The notes beneath the pieces were generated by a model that worked only from the letters and a program-made list of their open reading frames with translations, did not search any database and had not been told where the DNA came from. Shown in pieces: positions 1 through 8,102 of a stretch of 32,954 bases of DNA. This DNA comes from Paracoccus marinaquae. GTDB taxonomy: Bacteria > Pseudomonadota > Alphaproteobacteria > Rhodobacterales > Rhodobacteraceae. How positions within the stretch are numbered: the first letter of the stretch is position 1; every line of letters starts with the position of its first letter. The DNA lies in the NCBI RefSeq assembly GCF_018860165.1, contig NZ_JAHKNG010000038.1:1-32954 (forward strand), written 5' to 3'. The position numbers were made by a program, and so were the translations under genes.

Positions 1-344
1 GGCTCGATTACCTCTTCAATGCGCGGAAGGGCGGCAGGCAGATTGCCAATGGTGCGCTTGGGCGCGGACTTGGTCGTCCCGCCCCCTGCTTTGGGGGCAC
101 GGATTTCCTTTTCCGCCTCAACCTCGGCCAGCGCGATGGACAGATCCTCGAACGCGAGCTGCCGCTCGTCCTCGGACAGCTTTTCCGACCGCTTGCCATG
201 CAAGGCCTGGTTCAATTCGGCGATCAGATGCTCTTGCCGCCGGGTGATATCCTTGAGCGTCGCGACCTCTTCCAACAGCGTTTGCACCGCCGCGCGTTGC
301 GCGGACGGGATGGCGGAAAGATCAAGGATTGCTGCGGTCTGCAT
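1..344 (-). CDS. tnpC: IS66 transposase TnpC, N-terminal part
   Basis: This is the start of the large DDE transposase of the IS66 element; only about 114 codons are in the window. The ATG at 344 begins MQTAAILDLSAIPS. A leucine- and glutamate-rich coiled-coil segment follows (about residues 18-75) with the motif LHGKRSEKLSEDERQLAFED, typical of the TnpC N-terminal zipper region. A basic linker (TKSAPKRTIGNLP) follows before the catalytic part, which is cut by the window edge. It lies 54 nt after tnpB. The DDE residues cannot be checked here, so activity of the element is unknown. Confidence 0.85.
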   Translation of the reverse strand, partial: MQTAAILDLSAIPSAQRAAVQTLLEEVATLKDITRRQEHLIAELNQALHGKRSEKLSEDERQLAFEDLSIALAEVEAEKEIRAPKAGGGTTKSAPKRTIGNLPAALPRIEEVIE

Positions 345-398
345 GCTCGAGAACTATCAGAAACGCTTGGCAAAAACACGCAAAACCAAGCGGCTGAT

Positions 399-752
399 TC
401 ACTCTGCCGCAGCCGGTGGACGGGTTTCCAGCGCTTTGACGCGGCGCCAGTCCAGACCGGAAAACAGCGCCTCGAACTGGGCATGGTTCAGCGCCATCAT
501 CCCGTCCTTGATGGCGGGCCAGGTAAAACTCGAATCCTCCAGCCGCTTATAGGCCATCACCAGACCCGTGCCGTCCCAATACAAGAGCTTCAACCTGTCC
601 GCCCGGCGCGAGCGGAACACAAAGACCGTGCCGGTAAACGGATCCTTGCGCAGCACCGATGACACCAGTGCCGCCAAACCATCATGGCCCTTCCTGAAGT
701 CGACGGGCTGTGTCGAGACCAGAACCCGCACACAATTGGAGGGAAACATCAT
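399..752 (-). CDS. tnpB: IS66 accessory protein TnpB
   Basis: A 117-residue protein required for IS66 transposition, whose biochemical role is unclear. It carries the family signature: VRVLVSTQPVDFRKGHDGLAAL at the N-terminus (about residues 8-29), then DPFTGTVFVFRSRRADRLKLLYWD (about 37-60) and a central GLVMAYKRLE. Length is normal for the family, with no frameshift. Two ATG codons occur in a row; the first overlaps the tnpA stop as ATGA, which suggests translational coupling. Confident family call. Confidence 0.93.
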   Translation of the reverse strand: MMFPSNCVRVLVSTQPVDFRKGHDGLAALVSSVLRKDPFTGTVFVFRSRRADRLKLLYWDGTGLVMAYKRLEDSSFTWPAIKDGMMALNHAQFEALFSGLDWRRVKALETRPPAAAE

Positions 753-1180
753 GACCGCAATCCGATCGCCAGCATGATCTCGGCAATGCGTGCGGCAGGC
801 GTGGCGCTATCCAGCCGGATGGTCATCTGGCCTACAGCAATCTCGATGGCTCCAGTATCTGGCGCTTCGGACTTGCCCGACGGACCTGAAAGAACCGGAA
901 CAGGGGCGGAAAGGCCCCGGTCAGGCAGCTCGATCGGCGCAAAACAAAGGCCGTCATCCTCGTCTGCAGGCAAAACCAAGCGGCCATCCCGCGCCCGACC
1001 GCGCCATTCCGACAGATGGTTCGCCCGAAGCCCATATCGCGCCGCGACCGCGTTAACCGTCGCCCCCGGCTTCAAGCTCTCGGCCACGATCCGCGCCTTG
1101 ATCTCATCCGGCCAGCGCCGCTGCCCGTTCGGTCGGATGTCTACCCCATAGTCCCTGAGAAACTCCACCGTAGTCGCCAT
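749..1180 (-). CDS. tnpA: IS66 TnpA, helix-turn-helix accessory transposase protein
   Basis: First gene of the IS66 element, encoding a DNA-binding accessory protein of the IS3/IS66 OrfA type. Residues about 15-60 (NGQRRWPDEIKARIVAESL, then ATVNAVAARYGLRANHLSEW) form the helix-turn-helix. The rest is a variable tail ending AEIMLAIGLRS. I prefer the ATG at 1180 (MATTVEFLRDYG), which has GGGAG about 8 nt upstream. An in-frame ATG six codons further upstream (1198) lacks such a site. The gene overlaps tnpB by 4 bp. Confidence 0.9.
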   Translation of the reverse strand: MATTVEFLRDYGVDIRPNGQRRWPDEIKARIVAESLKPGATVNAVAARYGLRANHLSEWRGRARDGRLVLPADEDDGLCFAPIELPDRGLSAPVPVLSGPSGKSEAPDTGAIEIAVGQMTIRLDSATPAARIAEIMLAIGLRS

Positions 1181-1237
1181 CGCGAAACTCCCGCACAATC
1201 TCCGTCAGGCGCGAAATCTCAGACCGTGTGAAAACAA

Positions 1238-1264
1238 GGAAGGTGGGGCACAGGCGCCGCTTAC
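1238..1264 (-). repeat. IS66 terminal inverted repeat (one end)
   Basis: Read on the minus strand this begins GTAAGCGGCGCCTGTG and continues to a CCTTCC-containing end at 1238. The GTAAGCG start is the hallmark of IS66-family termini. The inner limit of the repeat is approximate because its partner is outside the window. Confidence 0.75.
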
Positions 1265-1269
1265 CCTGA

Positions 1270-2529
1270 AATCGGATACACATAGAGGAGGTCCCGCGCC
1301 GCAAGCTCGACAGCGCTGCCCTCCCAAAATATGTGAATGGCCTCGCCGATCGCGGACATTTCGACGCCGTGCAGGTCGCTCCGGCCTCGTCTGCCGAAGT
1401 CCCCGATGAAGCGGGCGGTGTGCGTGCCGTCGTACTGGGTGTCAAACGTCCCCACAATGGCCGTGACGGCTCGGACGCGCTGGTCGAGGCGAAAGACATC
1501 TTGATGCAGCGCGGCAGCACGCCGCGCGTCTATCGCAACATGCTGGTATTCATCGCTGCGGAAAGTCGGCAACTCGACAATCTGAAGGATGCCGTGCGCG
1601 CCTCCCTTGCCTGGGGCGAGATCGTCCGTGACACCGAGCGGCTCAACCTCACCCAGAGCGACAGTGCGCTGGCCAAGACAAAACTGTCGGAGGCCAACGA
1701 GACGATGAAGACGCGCCTGAAAGAGGCATGGTGCTATTTGCACTATCCGGCCCAGGAGAGCGCCCAGGCTGACTGGGAATGGGTGTCGGGCAAAATTCCG
1801 GCGCAGGACGGGCTGCTGGCGCGCGCCAGCAAGAAGCTGGTCGCCGAAGAAGGCTTGCTCGTGGAGCTGGGGCCGTCTCGCCTCGACCGTGATCTCCAGA
1901 AATACATCTGGAACGGCAAGCCCCATCTGTCCCTGAAGGAACTGCGAGAGTTTCTCAATCGCTACATCTATCTGCCGCGCATCAAAAGCCAGGAGGTGCT
2001 GATCAAGGCCGTGCAGGCTGCCGTGAGCGGCATTCTGCCCGGCCCCTTTGCCTATGCCGAGCGGTGGGACGAGAAGACGGGCACCTATCTGGGTCTCGCG
2101 ATCTCACACGCTGGCAACGCCGTTGTGGTCATCGATAGCGACAGCATCATCGTGAAACCGGATGTTGCGGAGACACATATACCGTCGCCAGTGCCGCCTG
2201 AGCCGACCGGTAATCCCGACGAGGCGACCGAGACCTCAGGGGAAACTAGCGGTGGCCAGAACAGCGGCGGTACATCAGAATCCACCACCACGGAAAAGAG
2301 GCCGACCCGATTTGCCGGAACGGTGATGGTATCTGCCGACAGGCCGGCGCGGGACATGCACCAGATCGTTGAGGCCATCGTCGAACAACTCACCATCATT
2401 CCCGGTAGCGATGTGAAGTTGAGGCTCGAAATCGAAGCCGAGATCCCTTCTGGCCTCGATCGGGCAAAGGTCAGAACGCTGGTCGAAAACGCCAACACAC
2501 TCGGGTTCATCGAAAAGTCGGTCGAATAG
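1270..2529 (+). pseudogene. DUF499 ATPase, C-terminal fragment at the IS66 junction
   Basis: Open frame of about 420 codons matching only the C-terminal part of DUF499-domain ATPases. Landmarks are RGSTPRVYRNMLVFIAA, AVRASLAWGEIV, ASKKLVAEEGLLVELG, LNRYIYLPRIKSQEVLIKA and KPDVAE. After a Gly/Ser/Thr-rich linker comes a terminal domain with RFAGTVMVSADRPARDMHQI and VKLRLEIEAEIPSG. Full-length relatives are roughly 1,000 residues; the N-terminal nucleotide-binding part is absent. No good start exists (first candidate GTG at 1333). An in-frame TGA lies at 1267-1269, exactly at the IS edge. DUF499 proteins are often found in putative anti-phage loci with DUF1156 methylases and helicases; neither is in this window. 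Confidence 0.8.
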
Positions 2530-2618
2530 TCGAGATGGGTTGCTCGTCGTCCCGCAGGTAAGAATGATGGTACAAATTGGCCACGGCAGCGGTGGCTTGG
2601 TTCAGAAAGTGAGGATAC

Positions 2619-4739
2619 GTGTCGGAAGGACCGATCGAGACAGCATTGGCGGAACTGTCGCGGCTGCAGGACGATGATAGCGCGCGCGGCGAGGTTCTCG
2701 ACCGCGCAAGCTTTACGATGCTGCATCGGCCTGCATTGGGTGGGCGTCTGGTCGCGAAGCTCTGCGCCACGGAGGAGAGTGCCCCGGAGCTGGAGCCACT
2801 CACCGAATTGCTGGCATCGGCACTGGATGCCGCGCGTATCGCCAGGGAGAACCGAAAGAAGCGAGGTGATACCTTTCTTGAGGCAGTGACGGATGCGGTC
2901 GAACTGGCTTCTGGCCAGGGGCGCCTGAGCCCCTTCCACCGCCTGCTTCTTGCAAGCGCATGGACGAGGAACGGACTGCCCGCACCCGCATCTCTGGAGG
3001 TTTCTTCCGCCGATATGATGCGCGCAGCGCCCGATCCTGCCCCGCAGGATTTTATCGCGGCGGAGGCGGCGCTGGAAGATCTGTTCCGCAGTCTGATCGA
3101 GCAGACCGAGGGCGATGCGCTCGCGCTGCATGCAACGCTGACCGAGACGTTCCCGGCAATGCCGTCGGCAATGCGTCAGCACGTCGTTGCATGGTCGGTT
3201 GGACGATCGGAGCCGATCCACGCGAAGCTGGCATGTTTCTGGCTGCTCGATCCGTCAGCGCAGATCCGCGCTGCGGCTGCACGGGCGCTGAGCGAACGCG
3301 CCACCGCCGGCACGCTGTCGGAAGAGGTTGCAGGCAAGATGGTGATCCTGCGCAGCTGGATGCCTCAGGACGATGCCCGCGCCTCGGTGGACAAGGCATT
3401 GAAACTCGCCATGCGGTCGGGTCTGGCGACCGGCGCGTCAGCCAGGCGGTGGACTATCCATTCGGTCATGGCCACACTGCCCGATGGCGGCGGCGCGCAA
3501 AGCGTCATGGTCGCGCTGCAATCGGCCGGAAGCCGCAAGACCGCGATGCTGCTCTTCAAGCAGGGCCACGGGGTCAAGGACGCCTATGCCGTGCCCTGCA
3601 CGTCGGCGAGCGAGCAGAAGGCGCTGATCAGCCGCATCAGCCAGGAAACCGGCGCGGTCAAGGTGCCCCTCTCCTGGCTCGAAGGCAGCCTCGCCATGGC
3701 GCTAGCCGATGGCCTGGCAGCAGGGCTGCCCCCGGCCCCGGGGCTCATCGAGGTGGCGGAACTCTGCGGCCTCGACAAGCTGCGACCTGAAGCCGTCACG
3801 ACCGAAGCCATGATCTCTGCCTTGCCCGCGTCGGAACGTATACGCGACCTCTCGGCGCAGGCGCGAGGCAAGCTGATCAATGCCAGCGAAGGCTGGTGGG
3901 ATCGTCATGAGATCGTCCAGAGCTGGTTCGAGGAAAGCGATCATGCGCATGAGGTGCTCGAGGGCCGCCACAGCCCGCGCGCGCTGGACTCGGCGCTGTG
4001 GCGATGGCTTGAGACCCGACGCGACTTCTGGGCGCGACTTGTCGGGCGGGCAGCCGATGTGCTGGCGGCGGCCGACCACCCGGACGCCAACAGCTTCACG
4101 GCCACGGCGATGGCGCTCCTCGAAGGACGCGATCTGAAGAAGATCCCGGTCATGGCCGATGTCCACGACCAGACAATCGAAGCATGGGTATTCGACGACC
4201 CGAACATGGATCAGGGCGCCACGCTTGAGGAATGGGTGGAGGAGGCGGAAGCAGAGGCGCCAAAGCCGGAGCGGAAGGGCGAACTGGCGCGCCTCGTGAA
4301 AGGCTCGGCGATCACGGCAGACTGGATCGACGGGTTCCTGATGTCGGTCACCATCGCGCCGAAGGTGATCGCGCCCAACAGGTGGTTGCCCGAACTCCTC
4401 GGCAGCACCATTGGAAACCTGACGCCGGACAGTATCCAGCGCTTCGCCGATCTGATCCTGATGCGCGCGAACGCCTGCGTGGACCAGGCGAACGAGCCTG
4501 CGGAATTCACGGCCGCGATGTCCGGACGCAGCCAGATGGCCATGCGGGACTGGGCGGCCGGGTTCAGCCATGCCTGCGGGCAATTCCGATCATCCTGGCC
4601 CGCGAAGGCCATGACCCGGGATGATCGGGCGATGATGCAGCGCGTTGCCGATGCGATGGCCACGGGCTTCAACGCAACTGAGTTGAAGAGCCTCGGCCAG
4701 TGGATCGCTGCCCGGCATGATCGAAACAGGGGTTCCTGA
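2619..4739 (+). CDS. Large helical (HEAT-like) protein with UPF0149/YecA-like C-terminus
   Basis: A 706-residue predicted cytoplasmic protein of unknown function, starting at GTG with GAGG just upstream. Most of it is alpha-helical and alanine-rich. Some stretches resemble HEAT repeats, such as DPSAQIRAAAARALSERA (about residues 210-227). The C-terminal part (about 555-650) contains ITADWIDGFLMSVTIAPKVI followed by NRWLPELLG. This closely follows the UPF0149/YecA pattern (LDGFLTAL..GP..I.PSEWLP). There is no signal peptide, membrane segment or nucleotide-binding motif. It follows the DUF499 fragment on the same strand after 89 nt, so the two may have formed one locus. I do not recognise the full-length architecture. 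Confidence 0.72.
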   Translation: MSEGPIETALAELSRLQDDDSARGEVLDRASFTMLHRPALGGRLVAKLCATEESAPELEPLTELLASALDAARIARENRKKRGDTFLEAVTDAVELASGQGRLSPFHRLLLASAWTRNGLPAPASLEVSSADMMRAAPDPAPQDFIAAEAALEDLFRSLIEQTEGDALALHATLTETFPAMPSAMRQHVVAWSVGRSEPIHAKLACFWLLDPSAQIRAAAARALSERATAGTLSEEVAGKMVILRSWMPQDDARASVDKALKLAMRSGLATGASARRWTIHSVMATLPDGGGAQSVMVALQSAGSRKTAMLLFKQGHGVKDAYAVPCTSASEQKALISRISQETGAVKVPLSWLEGSLAMALADGLAAGLPPAPGLIEVAELCGLDKLRPEAVTTEAMISALPASERIRDLSAQARGKLINASEGWWDRHEIVQSWFEESDHAHEVLEGRHSPRALDSALWRWLETRRDFWARLVGRAADVLAAADHPDANSFTATAMALLEGRDLKKIPVMADVHDQTIEAWVFDDPNMDQGATLEEWVEEAEAEAPKPERKGELARLVKGSAITADWIDGFLMSVTIAPKVIAPNRWLPELLGSTIGNLTPDSIQRFADLILMRANACVDQANEPAEFTAAMSGRSQMAMRDWAAGFSHACGQFRSSWPAKAMTRDDRAMMQRVADAMATGFNATELKSLGQWIAARHDRNRGS

Positions 4740-4906
4740 TAGTTGTTTCCACTGCGAATGTCGTCCGAAGGGGCGAGCGCCAGGGCTATCGCGGCGCGCA
4801 TCCGGCGGAGGTGAGACTATCCGTCGGATCTGAAGGTGGTTGCTGTTCGAGAGCACGCGAGCCAGAGGAAAGCCCCACGACATTCTTGCTTCGAGGGTTG
4901 CCATCC

Positions 4907-5893
4907 TCAGGGAGGTGGTTGTGACAGCACAGAAGCTTTCCCCATCGCGCGAGCCATGCTCAACAAGCGTCGGCAGGCCGGGTTATCGTTTTGATCAGAC
5001 CAGACCACGCTGAACGGCAACACTTCGTCCGCCAGTTGCCGGAATGCGATCCCCGGAAATTGCCCGACGGTGGTGGCTTCGCTCGTCAAGGTGAGGCCAC
5101 GACCGACCGCGACCAGCGACAGGATGTTGTCGCGGCCCACATGCTGGGAGTGAATGTCAGGGTGATGACCGAGACCGGCAAGGTGAGCGACCAGATAGTC
5201 GTGGATCTCCTGGCCCGGTGCGACATCGCTCACGATGAAGCGTTCACCTGTCAGATCAGGCCATCCGAGTTGGGCTTTGGCAGCCAGCGGGTGGTCGGTC
5301 GGCAGCACGACAAAGACCCGTTCGCACCAGAGATGCTCCGTTTCGCAGCCATCCCAGCGAGCGGTTCCGGTAATGAAGGCGATGTCCAGGTCCAGCTTCC
5401 GGACAGCCGCGACATGCTCGGCAGGATTTCCGTCCATGAGGTCGATCTGAACCGTCGGATGGTGCCTCCCGAACTTCCGTAGGAGGTCAAACAGAAACCC
5501 CGACGCCAGCGACGAGAAAATTCCGACCTTGAGCAGTCCCTGGTCAGCCCGGCCAACCGCAGCGACTTTTGACACGCCGATGTCGATCTGCCGAAGGGCA
5601 TGCCGGGCGCTGCGCAGAAACTCCTGCCCGGCGACTGTCAGCCGCACCCCGCCCGAATGTCGTATGAAAAGTGAGGCACCCAATTCATCCTCAAGGTCGC
5701 GGATCTGGCGGCTGACCGATGATTCATTGATGGCCAAGGCGATTGCGGCCTTGCGGAAACTCCCGTGGTCGACCGCCGCAAGGAAATGCCGCAACTGGCG
5801 CAACCGGATTGTGCTCTTACCGGCGCTGCCTTCGACAATACGCGCGAGGGCGGAGCTGCCAGGCGAGGCTTCCCTGTTTCGGTGCGCAGGCAT
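4907..5893 (-). CDS. LysR-family transcriptional regulator
   Basis: A 328-residue LTTR. The winged helix-turn-helix lies at about residues 31-90 (LRQLRHFLAAVDHGSFRKAA, then SSVSRQIRDLEDELGASLFIRH). The periplasmic-binding-like effector domain follows (LLKVGIFSSLASGFL, then DLDIAFITG). The start at 5893 gives about 30 residues before the HTH, longer than usual, but no other Met fits. The gene is convergent with the UPF0149-type gene and divergent from the TetR gene, with about 230 bp between them. LTTRs often control a divergent neighbour, here the TetR gene, but no metabolic target is beside it. Ligand unknown. Confidence 0.9.
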   Translation of the reverse strand: MPAHRNREASPGSSALARIVEGSAGKSTIRLRQLRHFLAAVDHGSFRKAAIALAINESSVSRQIRDLEDELGASLFIRHSGGVRLTVAGQEFLRSARHALRQIDIGVSKVAAVGRADQGLLKVGIFSSLASGFLFDLLRKFGRHHPTVQIDLMDGNPAEHVAAVRKLDLDIAFITGTARWDGCETEHLWCERVFVVLPTDHPLAAKAQLGWPDLTGERFIVSDVAPGQEIHDYLVAHLAGLGHHPDIHSQHVGRDNILSLVAVGRGLTLTSEATTVGQFPGIAFRQLADEVLPFSVVWSDQNDNPACRRLLSMARAMGKASVLSQPPP

Positions 5894-6078
5894 GACGCAT
5901 CATCCCGAAGCGTAGCAGGCATCTGGCCTACGTTCATTCGCAGCCTGCCCGCGAAGGCGATGGGGCGTGCCGTGATGGCCAGGTTCATACGCGCCCATCT
6001 CCGTCCTCCACACCTCAAACTTAATATCATTCAGTTCTCGGATGGTGCTGCTTGACATCGGGTCCGTCAACGAAAAAA

Positions 6079-6100
6079 GTAAACCGCATTCAGTTTTTAC
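6079..6100 (+). promoter_or_regulatory. Possible TetR operator between lysR-type and tetR-type genes
   Basis: An imperfect inverted repeat, GTAAAC (6079-6084) and GTTTTTAC (6093-6100), lies 24 bp upstream of the tetR-type ATG in the divergent intergenic region. A TTGACA at 6052-6057 could be the -35 of the same promoter, but no good -10 is visible. TetR regulators usually bind such semi-palindromes over their own promoter. This is pattern-based only. Confidence 0.3.
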
Positions 6101-6123
6101 GCACAGTTGCAGCAGGGATCCCG

Positions 6124-6756
6124 ATGGCTCGGCCCAGGAAGGAGCAGGAACTTGATATTCCTCGCCGCGCGGTCGAGGAAACGATCCGCCTGCTGACACA
6201 GCAGGGCGACTTCGGTGTTCCACTGACGGCGGTGGCACAAGCCGTGGGATGCACGGCACCGGCCCTTTACGGCCATTTCCGCAACAAGAATGCTTTGCTG
6301 CGCGCTGCGCGCGACGAAGGTTTTGGACGGCTCTACAACGAGAAGTTCGCGGTTTTCGAACAGATGCGAGGCGATCCGCTCGGCTATTTGCGCGATGGCA
6401 GCTATGCCTACGCGCGCTTCGCCCTGGAGAACCCCACTCTGTACCGGCTGATGTTCTCACCGCCCCCGAAGCTCGGGGTGAGTGATGACCCCTGGTCAAG
6501 CGAAGCGGGTCGTCAGGTCCTGAGTCTGCTGCTGACCGGCCTTCGCTCATCTCAGGAGCATGGTTACTTGCCGGGCGCTGACCTGCAACGCTACGGCTTC
6601 ATGTTCTGGTCAACGATCCATGGTGCGGTCAGTCTGAACATTCAGGACCGCCTGCTGGACCACGCGGCGAAGTGGGACTCGACGCAGAGCGTGATAGACG
6701 CGCTCATGGAGATTATCGCGGCAACCGGCCCGGCCAAACACCCGATCACGTCATGA
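6124..6756 (+). CDS. TetR-family transcriptional regulator
   Basis: A 210-residue TetR regulator. The N-terminal HTH lies at about residues 14-60 (AVEETIRLL, then LTAVAQAVGCTAPALYGHFRN). The ligand and dimer domain (YARFALENPTLYRLMFSPP) resembles the WHG-type C-terminal domain. I chose ATG 6124 (MARPRKEQE) because a TetR arm begins there and GCAGGG precedes it. A TTG at 6052 would add 24 unlikely residues. The stop overlaps the end of the DUF2274 gene by 6 bp, tail to tail. No transporter or enzyme target lies nearby, so this regulator may act elsewhere or on the LysR gene. Confidence 0.9.
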   Translation: MARPRKEQELDIPRRAVEETIRLLTQQGDFGVPLTAVAQAVGCTAPALYGHFRNKNALLRAARDEGFGRLYNEKFAVFEQMRGDPLGYLRDGSYAYARFALENPTLYRLMFSPPPKLGVSDDPWSSEAGRQVLSLLLTGLRSSQEHGYLPGADLQRYGFMFWSTIHGAVSLNIQDRLLDHAAKWDSTQSVIDALMEIIAATGPAKHPITS

Positions 6757-6972
6757 GCGGATCTTTCGCGCCTTTGCAAAGCCACGATCCGTGGCGATGA
6801 ACCGCTCCAACATCGGCACGATAAGCCTGACGGGATCGGCGGCGGACTGGCCGCTCTCGCGGGCCAGTACCTCGGCATAGGCGATCAGATCGCGGTGAAG
6901 CGGCGCGGGCAGTTCCACCGTGATCTTCATGGGCTTGTCGTCCGTCAGCGGGCCGAGTTTCAGCTTGGTCAT
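6751..6972 (-). CDS. DUF2274 protein, distal gene of the trb operon
   Basis: A 73-residue protein beginning MTKLKLGPLTDDKPMKITVE and containing LPAPLHRDLIAYAEVLARESGQ and IVPMLERFIATDRGFAKAR. This is the DUF2274 signature found at the end of trb operons in alphaproteobacterial elements. The KITVELPAPLHRDLIAYAE part looks like a ribbon-helix-helix fold, so DNA binding and operon control are possible but unproven. It starts 2 nt after trbI. Its stop overlaps the tetR-type stop region by 6 bp. Confidence 0.85.
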   Translation of the reverse strand: MTKLKLGPLTDDKPMKITVELPAPLHRDLIAYAEVLARESGQSAADPVRLIVPMLERFIATDRGFAKARKIRS

Positions 6973-6974
6973 GG

Positions 6975-8102
6975 TCAACCTCCTGCCGACTCGAATACAA
7001 GGTCGCGGGTGACGATGATCCTGACTGGGAAGCCGGGGCGGATCGTGAGCGTCGGCGCAACCTGCAATTGGCGCTGGACGATCTGCTGGCCCGCCTGATT
7101 GACGGTATCCTGCGCTCCGTCGCGGATAGCTCGAACAAGCCGGTCCTCGTCGCTGGTGGCAAGTTCGGTTCCGACCGCGAGCAGCGTGGACAGCCCTGCG
7201 GCCTTCATCAGATCCCACCAATGATAATCGACGCCATCCTCAAGGCCGGCGTAGCCGCTGGCGTCCGCACCCGGCAGGCGCTCAAGGACGATGGAACGGC
7301 CGCCCGGCAGGATCAGGCGATTCCAGACCAGCAACACGCGGCGCTGGCCGAAGGTCACACCGTCATCATACTGGCCGATGATGCGTGTGCCCTGCGGGAT
7401 CAGCAACAAGCTGCCGGTCGGACTGTCATAGACGTTTTCCGTCACCTGGGCGGTGATCTGGCCGGGAAGATCGGAGCGGATGCCGGTGATAAGCGCCGCC
7501 GGGATCACCGCCCCGGCCTGCAGGATATAGGGCGACGCCGGTGGTGCGACGCGATCCGGGGCGACGGTTTGCCGGTCCACAGGCCCGTTGAGAAAAGCGG
7601 TATGACGATCCTGCGCTGGAGCCTGACCACCGAGATCGAGACCGGCGAGGCCGGGCATGGTCGTTCCCGGCGTCGCTCCAGCCCGCGGGCCAGACTGGAA
7701 GAACACGCCGCTCAGACGAGCGGCTTCTTCCTCGGCGAGACGCCGCTGCTCATCTGGATCAACAGCGGGCGTCGTGATGGTCGGTGGCGCGACCGGTTGT
7801 CCCCGCCTCTCGGCCTCAAGTATCGGGCGGCCGAGATCGCCGGGCAACGCCGGTCCAAGGATCGGGCCGGTATAGTCGCGCGGCAAACCCGCCAGCCCAT
7901 CCGCCGTGGGACGGTTCTCGGTCGAATAGAGTTCGCCACCGCCCGGTCCTGCGTCGCGGGTCTGGAGGGCGTAGATCAGTGCCCCGCCAATGCCGAGAAG
8001 GGCGACGGCTCCGGCGCTTGCCAGCACCTTGCGGGACAGGCGGGTGACGCGCGGCGGCTCGGCGCGCAGCCGCATGGGAGCGGTGGTGCCGGTATCGCTC
8101 AT
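6975..8102 (-). CDS. trbI: TrbI, VirB10-like channel protein
   Basis: A 375-residue VirB10 homologue that spans the inner membrane, periplasm and outer-membrane ring of the type IV secretion channel and senses ATP use by the motor proteins. It has a short cytoplasmic N-terminus and one membrane segment at about 27-46 (LASAGAVALLGIGGALIYAL). A proline-rich linker follows, then the conserved C-terminal beta domain (about 190-370): ILQAGAVIPAALITGIRSDLPG, LLIPQGTRIIGQYDD, LPGADASGYAGLEDGVDYHW. Start ATG 8102 overlaps the trbG stop (ATGA). Confidence 0.95.
   Translation of the reverse strand: MSDTGTTAPMRLRAEPPRVTRLSRKVLASAGAVALLGIGGALIYALQTRDAGPGGGELYSTENRPTADGLAGLPRDYTGPILGPALPGDLGRPILEAERRGQPVAPPTITTPAVDPDEQRRLAEEEAARLSGVFFQSGPRAGATPGTTMPGLAGLDLGGQAPAQDRHTAFLNGPVDRQTVAPDRVAPPASPYILQAGAVIPAALITGIRSDLPGQITAQVTENVYDSPTGSLLLIPQGTRIIGQYDDGVTFGQRRVLLVWNRLILPGGRSIVLERLPGADASGYAGLEDGVDYHWWDLMKAAGLSTLLAVGTELATSDEDRLVRAIRDGAQDTVNQAGQQIVQRQLQVAPTLTIRPGFPVRIIVTRDLVFESAGG

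Larger units (their letters stand above)
1..1264 (-). mobile_element. IS66-family insertion sequence, partial (tnpA end)
   Basis: Three consecutive minus-strand genes match the IS66 order tnpA-tnpB-tnpC. The outer boundary is set by a terminal sequence that reads GTAAGCGGCGCC on the minus strand and starts at 1264, the usual start of IS66 ends. The element runs off the left edge, so most of tnpC and the other terminal repeat are missing. The flank 1265-1272 (CCTGAAAT) would be one copy of the expected 8-bp target duplication; the other copy lies outside the window. Confidence 0.88.

Noticed and set aside
6052..6123. TTG start adding 24 residues to the TetR protein
   Set aside because: The ATG at 6124 begins a standard TetR N-terminus and has a plausible ribosome site; the TTG overlaps a TTGACA promoter-like hexamer.
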